From an uncultured Clostridia bacterium (GTDB lineage: Bacteria; Bacillota; Clostridia; Christensenellales; CAG-917), in the NCBI GenBank assembly GCA_947589635.1, contig CANQCC010000089.1, forward strand, positions 1-5,985: a stretch of DNA of 5,985 nt. The letters run 5' to 3'. The translations under genes were made by a program, and so were the position numbers. The notes under the pieces were generated by a model. That model did no database searches and was not told the DNA's origin. It saw only the letters and a list, made by a program, of their open reading frames with translations. Of the stretch, positions 1 to 5,985 are shown piece by piece. Position 1 is the stretch's first letter. Every line of letters starts with the position of its first letter.

Positions 1-199
1 GGCCTGACCGTTTCCGCCCACAGTTCCGACACAGTTCGCAAGTGAACACAGACGAAAGCCCGTCCTCCACGCGAGGAATGGCGCGGTCGAGTATGACGTT
101 TTCGGAGTACGGTATCATCGAGTTGTGCATGACCTCCTCGAACACCGTGTCGAGCACCGTCTGATTGTAGATTATTTCATTATGTTTTTGTTTTGCCAT
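1..199 (-). CDS. parC: Topoisomerase IV subunit A (ParC-type), N-terminal fragment
   Basis: This is the start of the DNA-cleaving A subunit of a type IIA topoisomerase; 66 codons are visible before the window edge. The ATG at 199-197 lies two bases after the parE stop, with a GGAGGG Shine-Dalgarno-like site at 212-217 inside the parE end (13-base spacing, rather long). Residues 25-48 (HNSMIPYSENVILDRAIP, then RVEDGL) match the entry to the winged-helix domain of GyrA/ParC, and the MIPYS...ILDRAIPRVEDGL form suggests ParC rather than GyrA, which normally has DYAMSVI here. The family continues DGLKPVQRRIL, but this frame gives DGLSSVFTCELC and has no resemblance from codon 49 on (bases 1-55). 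No other frame on this strand restores the motif. The catalytic tyrosine region lies outside the window. I am confident of the first 48 codons only; the rest may be a rearrangement or an assembly join. Confidence 0.72.
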   Translation of the reverse strand, partial: MAKQKHNEIIYNQTVLDTVFEEVMHNSMIPYSENVILDRAIPRVEDGLSSVFTCELCRNCGRKRSG

Positions 200-201
200 A
201 A

Positions 202-2181
202 TTATCTGACGCCCTCCCCCGCCTCGGGCGTGATCTTGAAGCTGTCGATCTTGTTGAAGTCCGCGTATTTATAGATGTAATCTTTCCTTATATTGCTGTC
301 GTCGCCCATAAGTATGGTTATGCGCTTGTCCGCCATCGCCGCGTCGTCGATAGTCACGCGGGTAAGGGTGCGCTTTGCGGGATCCATCGTAGTGTCCCAA
401 AGCTGTTCGGGATTCATCTCGCCAAGCCCTTTGAAGCGCTGAAGTAGCGCGTTTTTGCCCATCTTCTTTTGCCCTTCGACAAGCGCCGCGTCGTCATAGC
501 AATAAAGTATCTCGTCCTTCTTCTGAAGTCTGTAGAGCGGCGGCATGCCTATATAGACGTGCCCCTCCGTGATGAGGCTGCGCATATAGCGGAAGAAAAA
601 TGTGAGCAACAGCGCCCTTATGTGCGCGCCGTCCTGATCCGCGTCAGCAAGGATTATGACCTTGTCATAGCGCAGGGATTCGAGGTCGAAATTGGGGTCT
701 ATCCCGGTGCCGAGCGCGCTTATAAGAGTGGCAAATTCCTCGTTTGCCAAAATCTTTTCAAGCGTGGCCTTCTCAACGTTGAGCGGCTTGCCGCGAAGAG
801 GAAGTATCGCTTGGAAAAACCTGTCCCTCGCCTGCTTTGCGCTGCCGCCCGCGCTGTCGCCCTCGACGATGAAAAGCTCGTTTATAGCGGCGTTTTTGCC
901 CGAACAGCTTGCAAGTTTCCCCACGAGGTTGAGCCCCGCGAGCTTGTTTTGCTGACGGCTGATGTCCTTCGCCTTTTTTGCCGCCTCGCGCGTCTTTGCG
1001 GCGCCCATGGCCTTTGCGACTATCTTTTCCGCCGTGGCTTTATAGCCGCGCTGCATCAGAAGCTCCGCAAGTTTGTCGCTGACGAGGTTTTCCACTTTCG
1101 GGCGCACCTCGGGGTTGCCGAGTTTGCCCTTGGTCTGCCCCTCGAATTGCACGTTTTGCATCTTGACGGTTATGACCGCGACCATGCCTTCGCGGAAGTC
1201 CTCCCCAAGCAGATTGGCCTGTTTGTCTTTTAGAAGGCCGCTCTTGCGCGCGAAATCGTTGAACACCTTTGTGACCGCGCTTTTGAAGCCGACCTCGTGC
1301 GTGCCGCCGTCCGCCGTGGGAATGCTGTTGACGTAACTGTAAATATTTTCGGTATAGCCGTCTATATGCTGGATGGCGACTTCCACCTCGAATTTATCCT
1401 CTTTGGCCTCGACGTACAGCGGCTTGTCATACAAGACCGACCTGCCCTCGTTGAGGTATTGCACATAGTCCGCGATCCCACCCTTATAGCAGAACGTATC
1501 GTGATTTTCGGTGCCGCCCGCAAGAGGCAGTCTGTTGTCGTCTATGACTATCGTTATGCCCTTGTTGAGGTAGGCGACGTCGCGCATGCGCTCCGCAATT
1601 GTTGCATAATCGAATTTTTCCTTGCCGAAAACGCGCTCGTCGGGCTTGAAAGTAACCGTAGTGCCCGTGCCCTTCGTCTTGCCCACGACCGTAAGCGGAG
1701 TCTTGACGACGCCGCTCTTTATCCTGTTCCCTATCTGCGGAGAATAAAATTCTATTTTGTAAAGATTGCCGTCGCGCTTTACCTCGACGTCCATCCACTC
1801 GCTGAGCGCGTTGGTGACGGACGCTCCCACGCCATGCAGACCGCCCGAATAGCTGTACTGAGCGTTGTCAAACTTGGCGCCCGCGTGTAGTTGCGTAAAG
1901 ACGACCTCCACGCCGCTGACCTTAAGTTTGGGGTGCTTGTCCACAGGTACGCCGCGGCCGTTGTCCGTGACGCGCGCCACGTTGTCGTCAAGCAGCTCTA
2001 TCCTGACCGTATTGCCAAAACCGTTTGCGACTTCGTCGACGCTATTGTCGATTATCTCCCACAAAATGTGGTGCATGCCCTTGACGCCGGTAGTGCCTAT
2101 GTACATGCCGGGACGCTTTCTTACTGCGTCCAATCCTTCGAGAACGCGGATATCTCCCGCTTTGTAATCTTGATTTGCCAT
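202..2181 (-). CDS. parE: DNA topoisomerase IV subunit B (ParE)
   Basis: This is the 659-residue ATPase subunit of topoisomerase IV, which works with ParC to decatenate and relax chromosomes in the cytoplasm. The N-terminal GHKL ATPase fold shows WEIIDN with E42 and N46, DNGRG with D73, R76 and G77, the lid glycines GGLHGVG at 113-119, and the transducer QTK lysine at 351. The TOPRIM part shows EGDSAGG at 440-446, PLRGK at 461-465 and DADQDG at 513-518 (metal-binding aspartates). FKGLGEM at 583-589 and a short tail end the protein; it lacks the large insertion of Gram-negative GyrB. I chose ATG 2181 because it puts E42, N46, D73 and R76 at exactly the E. coli GyrB numbers. The longer reading from TTG 2259 would start inside the promoter. 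An AAGG-type ribosome site lies just upstream. GyrB is the alternative; the parC-type gene two bases downstream favours ParE. Confidence 0.93.
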   Translation of the reverse strand: MANQDYKAGDIRVLEGLDAVRKRPGMYIGTTGVKGMHHILWEIIDNSVDEVANGFGNTVRIELLDDNVARVTDNGRGVPVDKHPKLKVSGVEVVFTQLHAGAKFDNAQYSYSGGLHGVGASVTNALSEWMDVEVKRDGNLYKIEFYSPQIGNRIKSGVVKTPLTVVGKTKGTGTTVTFKPDERVFGKEKFDYATIAERMRDVAYLNKGITIVIDDNRLPLAGGTENHDTFCYKGGIADYVQYLNEGRSVLYDKPLYVEAKEDKFEVEVAIQHIDGYTENIYSYVNSIPTADGGTHEVGFKSAVTKVFNDFARKSGLLKDKQANLLGEDFREGMVAVITVKMQNVQFEGQTKGKLGNPEVRPKVENLVSDKLAELLMQRGYKATAEKIVAKAMGAAKTREAAKKAKDISRQQNKLAGLNLVGKLASCSGKNAAINELFIVEGDSAGGSAKQARDRFFQAILPLRGKPLNVEKATLEKILANEEFATLISALGTGIDPNFDLESLRYDKVIILADADQDGAHIRALLLTFFFRYMRSLITEGHVYIGMPPLYRLQKKDEILYCYDDAALVEGQKKMGKNALLQRFKGLGEMNPEQLWDTTMDPAKRTLTRVTIDDAAMADKRITILMGDDSNIRKDYIYKYADFNKIDSFKITPEAGEGVR

Positions 2182-2230
2182 TTCCGCCTTTTGTGCCTCA
2201 TGCGCGCACATAATACAACATAATGTATAT

Positions 2231-2259
2231 ATTGTATCATATAAACCTTTCAAACACAA
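2231..2259 (-). promoter_or_regulatory. parE-parC promoter (extended -10)
   Basis: On the minus strand TTGTGT (2254-2259) is followed by a 17-base spacer and TACAAT (2231-2236), preceded by TGA, an extended -10 element. The weak -35 (three of six) fits reliance on the extended -10. Transcription would start near 2224, leaving about 43 bases of leader before ATG 2181. A second overlapping reading, TTGAAA (2248-2253) with a 16-base spacer and TATATA, is also possible. Confidence 0.65.
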
Positions 2260-2483
2260 CCTAAAAACCGCAAAAATTGAAGGGATTTGAAATATATTTT
2301 TGATGCGCGCAGACGCCCTACGGCAATATTTTGCGAAAGTTCGGACGGCACATGTCTTATCCCTGTTATTTTGCTTGCGAAAAGTTGATTTTATATGCCC
2401 TGACTTCGCCGCGAGACAAAAAACAGTCGCTTGAAAATTTGCCTCTCGTCAAATCTACTTATGCCTTGCCGCCGAGTCAATTA
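2260..2483. other. Intergenic stretch with no recognisable gene
   Basis: About 220 bases lie between the hydrolase terminator and the parE promoter. I see no tRNA, riboswitch or convincing coding sequence. What can be seen is a short near-direct repeat, TTGCGAAAGTT (2331-2341) and TTGCGAAAAGTT (2375-2386), and an AT-rich run at 2290-2300. The minus-strand frame of parE stays open without a stop back to about 2450 but has no start or ribosome site there. A 118-codon plus-strand frame starting at 2331 runs into the antisense of the hydrolase gene and is not believed to be real. Confidence 0.5.
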
Positions 2484-2509
2484 AAAGCGCCTCCCGCGGG
2501 AAGCGCTTT
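2478..2509 (-). terminator. Intrinsic terminator of the hydrolase gene
   Basis: Bases 2484-2509 form a strong hairpin: AAAGCGC pairs with GCGCTTT around a CCCGCGGG core with one G-U pair. On the minus strand it ends in TTTTAATT, and it lies 37 bases past the hydrolase stop codon. The U-run is short, so termination may be incomplete. The plus strand also has a T-rich run after the stem, but no plus-strand gene reads into it. Confidence 0.65.
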
Positions 2510-2545
2510 GATTTTATCCGCCTTAAGGCTAACTTTAAGAAGCCG

Positions 2546-3463
2546 TCATCGCACGATCTCGTCAATGCGCGCAAGGAAGTCGGCAAACACCTCGTCGCGA
2601 TTTATCTCGTTGAGTATCTCGTGGCGAGCGCCCTCGTACAGTTTTATTGTGACGTCCTCCACGCCGAGCGCCTTATATTGCTCGTAAAGCTTTTTGACAA
2701 GTTTGCCGTTGCCGCCTACGGGGTCGCAGTCGCCCGAGAATATCCCGATGGGCTTTTTGAGGTCGATTTTTGCAAGATTTTCCTTTTTGTAGGACTTTTT
2801 GAGCCCGCTCAGGAAGTGCTTGAAGAAGGATATTGACATAACATAGCCGCATTCCTCGTCGGCGATATACTTCTCAACCTGAGCGCGGTCGCGGGACAGC
2901 CAAGCAAATTCGCCCTCTTCCTTGAAGGGCTTGTTGTAGCTGCCAAAGGTGAGGTTGTCAAGCATCTTGCCCGTCTTTTCGCCGCCGAGCAGCCCATATT
3001 GCATGCCGCTTACGCACACGCCGACGTTTAGAAGCGCGCCCTTCATCATCGCGGAACCGCAAAGTATGGCGCCCGCATGCTCACGACACTCCTCGATGTA
3101 TCTCTGCCCGACCATGCTGCCGTAGCTGTGTCCCAGATACACGACGGGAAGAGAATATTGCTGCTTGAGATAGGACGTTATTTCAACCTCGTCCGCGACG
3201 GTATCGTTGTAGATGTCGCCAGCATGATATCCCTTTATGCCTTTTTGCGAGGCGTTTTTGCTTGTCTCGCCGTGCGCGCGGTGGTCGTCCGCAAACACTA
3301 TGTAGCCGTGCGCGTTGAGATAGGCGGCAAAATCGCCGTAGCGCTCTTTATGCTCCGCCATGCCGTGAGCTATCTGCACCACGCCTTTTGGGGCTTGCAC
3401 GTCGTCCCACAGGGCGCATTTAAGGACTGTTCCGTCAGGTCTTGTAATGTCAACGTTTTTCAT
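2546..3463 (-). CDS. Alpha/beta hydrolase, monoacylglycerol lipase / S33 type
   Basis: This 305-residue serine hydrolase probably cleaves an acyl ester such as a monoacylglycerol or lysophospholipid; the substrate cannot be read from sequence. Visible elements in order are HGMAEH at 33-38 (oxyanion-hole loop of the Hydrolase_4 family), DDHRAHG at 59-65, the nucleophile elbow GHSYGS at 111-116 with Ser113, a cap region with FAWLSRDRAQVEKYIAD at about 186-202, the acid in SGDCDPVGG (Asp247), and the catalytic His281 in ARHEILNE. All three catalytic residues are present, so the enzyme should be active. There is no signal peptide or membrane segment, so it is cytoplasmic. ATG 3463 follows AAAGGGAG (3469-3476) at good spacing. 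It has its own promoter and terminator and appears monocistronic. The elbow has Tyr where many relatives have Met (GHSMGS). Confidence 0.88.
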   Translation of the reverse strand: MKNVDITRPDGTVLKCALWDDVQAPKGVVQIAHGMAEHKERYGDFAAYLNAHGYIVFADDHRAHGETSKNASQKGIKGYHAGDIYNDTVADEVEITSYLKQQYSLPVVYLGHSYGSMVGQRYIEECREHAGAILCGSAMMKGALLNVGVCVSGMQYGLLGGEKTGKMLDNLTFGSYNKPFKEEGEFAWLSRDRAQVEKYIADEECGYVMSISFFKHFLSGLKKSYKKENLAKIDLKKPIGIFSGDCDPVGGNGKLVKKLYEQYKALGVEDVTIKLYEGARHEILNEINRDEVFADFLARIDEIVR

Positions 3464-3468
3464 ATTAT

Positions 3469-3486
3469 CTCCCTTTGCGCAAGGAG
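3469..3486 (-). promoter_or_regulatory. Ribosome site of the hydrolase gene inside a small hairpin
   Basis: In the minus-strand leader, CTCCTT (3481-3486) can pair with AGGGAG (3469-3474) around a six-base loop, with one U-G pair. The 3' arm is the Shine-Dalgarno site that serves ATG 3463. The hairpin could lower translation, but a six-base-pair stem may be chance. Confidence 0.35.
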
Positions 3487-3507
3487 CGCATAAATTAACT
3501 TACCTAA

Positions 3508-3536
3508 AATATACCACATATAAACTCCGATTTCAA
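3508..3536 (-). promoter_or_regulatory. Promoter of the hydrolase gene
   Basis: The minus strand carries TTGAAA (3531-3536), a 17-base spacer and TATATT (3508-3513), with TGG directly before the -10, an extended -10 element. This is a strong vegetative sigma-A-type promoter. Transcription would start near 3501, giving a leader of roughly 37 bases before ATG 3463. Confidence 0.75.
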
Positions 3537-3557
3537 GAGCTAAGAAAACTTTTGAAA
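3531..3557. repeat. Inverted repeat between divergent promoters
   Basis: TTTCAAGAG (3531-3539) and CTTTTGAAA (3549-3557) are inverted copies matching at eight of nine positions, separated by nine bases. Each arm contains the TTGAAA -35 box of one of the two divergent promoters. It may be an operator or simply two good -35 boxes facing apart. Confidence 0.5.
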
Positions 3558-3579
3558 GTCCGCGCGCATAATATATATG
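3552..3579 (+). promoter_or_regulatory. Candidate murG promoter
   Basis: TTGAAA (3552-3557), a 16-base spacer and TATATG (3574-3579, four of six) is the best plus-strand promoter reading before murG. It places the transcription start within a few bases of ATG 3584. Other -10-like strings in the AT run (TAATAT at 3569, TATATA at 3572) lack a -35 at proper spacing. Confidence 0.45.
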
Positions 3580-3583
3580 CATT

Positions 3584-4681
3584 ATGAGCGGAAAAATTTT
3601 TGATATCACGACGTCGCGCACCATAGTTTTCACGGGAGGAGGCACGGGCGGCCACATATATCCCAACCTTGCCCTACTTCCGGAATTTGCGCGAAGAGGC
3701 TTCGACGCGGCGTATATAGGCGGCGAAAACGACTCGCTTGAAAAGCGGCTCGCGACACAGGCGGGGATAAACTTTTACGGAGTGCCGACGATAAAACTTG
3801 CGCGCTCGCTGACTCCCTTCGCCATTGTAAACGACCTGAAGATCCCCCGCGAGCTGTCCCGCGCTAAGGCAAAGGCCGCGGAAATTCTCAGACATATCTC
3901 TCCCGACGCGGTGTTTTCAAAGGGAGGTTTCGCATCGCTGCCCGCGACTCTTGCTGCGAAAAAGTTGGGCATACCTGTATTCGCGCACGAATCCGACCTC
4001 ACTCTCGGCCTCGCCAACAAACTGGCGAGATTTTCGGGCGCCACGCTTATGAAGGCCAATCCGCACGCAAAATTCAAGGCGATAGAGGTGGGTATGCCCA
4101 TACGCGAAACCCTGATTGGCGTGGACAAACAGGAGGCGGCAAAGCGGCTGAAACTTCCCGAAACGAGCAAACCTACTCTGCTTGTGCTTGGCGGCTCGTC
4201 GGGAGCAAAGTATCTTAACGACGCGGTATTTTGCAAACTTGACGAGTTGACTTCCCGCTTTTTCGTGCTGCACATCCTCGGCAAAAACTGCCCGACAAGG
4301 GCGGCGCGAGAGGGATATATGTGCTTTGATTACGCCGACAACATAGGCGACTTTTACGCCGTCGCCGACGTCGTACTCTCCCGCGCGGGAGCGACGGCGG
4401 TGTTTGAGATATCCGCCCTAAATAAGCGCGCCGTCTTCGTCCCTCTGCCCAAGGGGATATCCCGCGGAGACCAGCTTGATAACGCTGAGCTCGCAAGAGA
4501 ATACGGCGGGAGCGTCTTATGCCAAAATGACTGTTTTTTACACAATCTTCTACCCTCTTTGCAAGCCTCGCTGCAAAAAGCGCCCATGCGCGCGATCTGC
4601 GCCGACTCAAACGGAAAAATTGCGGACGTCGTATGTGATAGCCTAAGGCGAGGTGTAAAATGCAAAGACAAAAAACGATAG
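3584..4681 (+). CDS. murG: UDP-GlcNAc:lipid I N-acetylglucosaminyltransferase (MurG)
   Basis: MurG transfers GlcNAc from UDP-GlcNAc to lipid I to make lipid II, the last cytoplasmic step of peptidoglycan synthesis, at the inner membrane face. The 365-residue protein has the family's usual length and motifs: GGGTGGHIYP at 18-27 in the first Rossmann domain, FSKGGFASLP at 111-120, HESD at 135-138 followed by GLANK (the clostridial form of HEQN), VGMPIRETL at 169-177, the donor-domain start LVLGGSSGAKYLN at 200-212, SRAGATAVFEISAL at 266-279, and RGDQLDNAE at 294-302 in the nucleotide-sugar site. ATG 3584 is the only plausible start: an in-frame TAA lies 15 bases upstream and there is no later start codon before the first motif. 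It has about 12 residues before the first strand, more than many relatives, and no Shine-Dalgarno site. The next gene overlaps its end by 22 bases. Confidence 0.94.
   Translation: MSGKIFDITTSRTIVFTGGGTGGHIYPNLALLPEFARRGFDAAYIGGENDSLEKRLATQAGINFYGVPTIKLARSLTPFAIVNDLKIPRELSRAKAKAAEILRHISPDAVFSKGGFASLPATLAAKKLGIPVFAHESDLTLGLANKLARFSGATLMKANPHAKFKAIEVGMPIRETLIGVDKQEAAKRLKLPETSKPTLLVLGGSSGAKYLNDAVFCKLDELTSRFFVLHILGKNCPTRAAREGYMCFDYADNIGDFYAVADVVLSRAGATAVFEISALNKRAVFVPLPKGISRGDQLDNAELAREYGGSVLCQNDCFLHNLLPSLQASLQKAPMRAICADSNGKIADVVCDSLRRGVKCKDKKR
4650..4655 (+). promoter_or_regulatory. Ribosome site inside the murG end
   Basis: GAGGTG sits four bases before ATG 4660, within the last codons of murG. 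It decides the start of the downstream gene and implies translational coupling to murG. Confidence 0.65.
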
Positions 4682-5985
4682 CCAAATGGCTTGCGATAAT
4701 CCTGCTGCTTACGCTTGCGGTGGCAAGCTACGCGACGCTCAGCGCCGTATTGTCCAAAAAGACTTCGCCCGAAAACGTGGCGGGCGCGCAACCCGACGAG
4801 GGACTTCCGGCAGGCGACGACAATAACAACAATAACAGCATTGACGACGGGGACATGACTTCCCCTCCCGTCTATTCTACCTTCCCGCGCGAGGCGGTCT
4901 TGTCGGGCGGCATACAGTACGCGCATATAGGCGGCGAAAACGAAGACGTGCTTGAAGACTATATCCGCTTCGGAGGGCGCGACGTATTGATTTTCTCCAC
5001 GCGCTCGACTCAGTACGACGTCAGGGGCGAAGGCATATGGGCGGCGGCGATGGACGGCGCAAAGTTGACGGGCGTATATCCTCTTGCGGCAAGCGGCGAA
5101 AAATATGCCGACTGCACCACATTCGACGGCAAGCTGCTGTGCGCGACGAGGAATGCCGACGGGATAAAATTAAGATTGTTCGACGAAAATTTCGACGCCG
5201 TAAAGACCTCCTCACTGCCGTATTTTGAAAGTTGCGCCTTCTTTACAAACGCTGGAGAACTTAAACTGTACGCGTGCTCGGACAAAGGCATAGAGGTCTT
5301 CAGAATCTCGCGCGAACTGGGCGCCGTGAGGTGCGGACAGGGCGCGGAACTTGGCGGCGCGACCATAGCCGCAGTCATGCCTGCGGGGGATACGGACGTC
5401 GTTTTCGCTTGCGCGAATAACAGCGTATATATCTACACTTTTTCGCTGAAAACGGACTTCATCTATCAAAATCAGCTGCCTGAATCGCGTTTTATGCAAA
5501 TTATGCCCATGCGCACGGACAACAAAAATACCTTTGCCCTGCTGTGCGAAAAAGACGGAGATATCATTGTTTCGGGCGTAGACGAAAACGGCAAGGACTT
5601 CGCTTCGTACGCCATAAAAGGCGAAAGCGATGCGGCGATGTATATGCGCGACGGCAAAGCGGTTGTCGTCACAAAATCAAATAAGTACATATTCTGCACG
5701 CACATCGAGCCTCCCGTCGTAGCCCCGCTGTCTCTGATCGGGGATATCGCCGCCGAGACGGAGTTTGACTATATCCCGACGGCTGATATAAACAAGATGG
5801 TCTTCGCAAAAACTTCCGCAAAGTTGTACGCGCTCAAGATAGGAGACGACGGTCTTGAGACCGCGGCGGTGATAGACGGCGTTAAAGACGCTCTGCTTGT
5901 GCCCGCCTACGACAGCCTGCGCATAGCCTATGACGGAGTGAGCGGCACAGACTTCCTTGACGGCTTCGGCTTGGCGGATGTCTTT
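4660..5985 (+). CDS. Membrane-anchored or secreted beta-propeller-like protein, 3' end outside the window
   Basis: I do not recognise this gene. It is open for 442 codons to the window edge with no stop. Residues 1-9 are basic, 10-31 form one hydrophobic segment (signal anchor, or a signal peptide with SYA at 23-25 as a possible cleavage site), and 35-70 are a polar linker with DDNNNNNSIDDGD at 53-65. From about residue 85 the protein is a run of repeats of roughly 40-50 residues. Each has a short hydrophobic beta strand ending near a fixed position (DVLIFS, GKLLC, LKLYAC, VVFAC, FALLC, AVVVT, MVFAK, LRIAY) and then a polar turn and a second strand (for example SVYIYTF, IEVFRIS). Seven or eight such units suggest a beta-propeller. 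Cysteines 161, 206, 251 and 296 are exactly 45 residues apart. The overlap with murG suggests an envelope role, which is inference. ATG 4660 has GAGGTG at 4650-4655. Confidence 0.8.
   Translation, partial: MQRQKTIAKWLAIILLLTLAVASYATLSAVLSKKTSPENVAGAQPDEGLPAGDDNNNNNSIDDGDMTSPPVYSTFPREAVLSGGIQYAHIGGENEDVLEDYIRFGGRDVLIFSTRSTQYDVRGEGIWAAAMDGAKLTGVYPLAASGEKYADCTTFDGKLLCATRNADGIKLRLFDENFDAVKTSSLPYFESCAFFTNAGELKLYACSDKGIEVFRISRELGAVRCGQGAELGGATIAAVMPAGDTDVVFACANNSVYIYTFSLKTDFIYQNQLPESRFMQIMPMRTDNKNTFALLCEKDGDIIVSGVDENGKDFASYAIKGESDAAMYMRDGKAVVVTKSNKYIFCTHIEPPVVAPLSLIGDIAAETEFDYIPTADINKMVFAKTSAKLYALKIGDDGLETAAVIDGVKDALLVPAYDSLRIAYDGVSGTDFLDGFGLADVF

Noticed and set aside
133..199. Intein or group II intron border in parC as the cause of the homology break
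   Set aside because: The residues after DGL do not start like an intein (no N-terminal Cys block motif), and no GTGYG intron start is seen at the junction. Too little sequence remains to test this further.
469..1890. Long plus-strand open frames (254 codons at 469-1233 and 197 codons at 1297-1890) opposite parE
   Set aside because: They lie wholly antisense to a clear ParE and their translations show no family motif. They are best explained as shadows of parE codon bias.
2182..2259. N-terminal extension of ParE from TTG 2259 or ATG 2208
   Set aside because: The TTG lies in the predicted -35 box, the extra residues match no family feature, and ATG 2181 puts the ATPase residues at the standard positions.
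2318..2353. Eleven-residue minus-strand frame with an AGGGA ribosome-like site
   Set aside because: It is too short to tell from chance, and no promoter or conservation can be shown from the window.
2520..2529. Palindrome GCCTTAAGGC just after the hydrolase stop codon
   Set aside because: It has no loop and no following U-run, so it is a weaker terminator than the hairpin at 2484-2509 and may be chance.
2331..2687. 118-codon plus-strand frame from the intergenic region into the hydrolase gene
   Set aside because: It has no convincing ribosome site, runs through the terminator hairpin and is antisense to the end of a real gene.
4215..4926. Minus-strand frames of 156 and 190 codons opposite murG and the propeller gene
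   Set aside because: Both are antisense to well-supported coding sequence and rich in Arg, as expected of reverse-strand shadows.

Overview
The window reads as chromosomal housekeeping DNA from a low-SD-deviation, Firmicutes/Clostridia-like bacterium. This rests on three things: a topoisomerase IV pair (parE followed at once by a parC-type gene), a MurG with the HESD variant of the acceptor-site motif that I know from clostridial MurGs, and sigma-A-type promoters with purine-rich Shine-Dalgarno sites on most genes. I cannot name a species. No mobile element, CRISPR array, tRNA or rRNA was seen.

Layout. Minus strand, reading leftward from the middle: a cytoplasmic serine hydrolase of the monoacylglycerol-lipase/S33 type (2546-3463), with its own promoter and a hairpin terminator; a 364-base gap that holds that terminator, a stretch with no recognisable gene, and an extended -10 promoter; parE (202-2181); and, two bases after it, the first codons of parC (199 to the window edge). 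Plus strand, reading rightward from a divergent promoter region at about 3464-3583: murG (3584-4681), then a gene overlapping it by 22 bases (4660 to the window edge) that encodes a membrane-anchored or secreted beta-propeller-like protein of unknown function. That last gene is open to the end of the window.

How they fit. ParE and ParC form topoisomerase IV, which decatenates daughter chromosomes; their two-base spacing implies one transcript. MurG makes lipid II on the inner face of the membrane, and the overlapping downstream gene makes a predicted extracytoplasmic propeller, so that transcript may be an envelope-building unit. The hydrolase is transcribed alone, back to back with murG.

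The points most worth a second look are: (i) the propeller protein, whose repeats place a cysteine exactly every 45 residues four times; (ii) a break in parC homology at base 55/56, in the middle of one of the most conserved motifs of type IIA topoisomerases; (iii) murG, which has no Shine-Dalgarno site and a promoter so close that its mRNA may be leaderless; and (iv) an inverted repeat that contains the -35 boxes of both divergent promoters.
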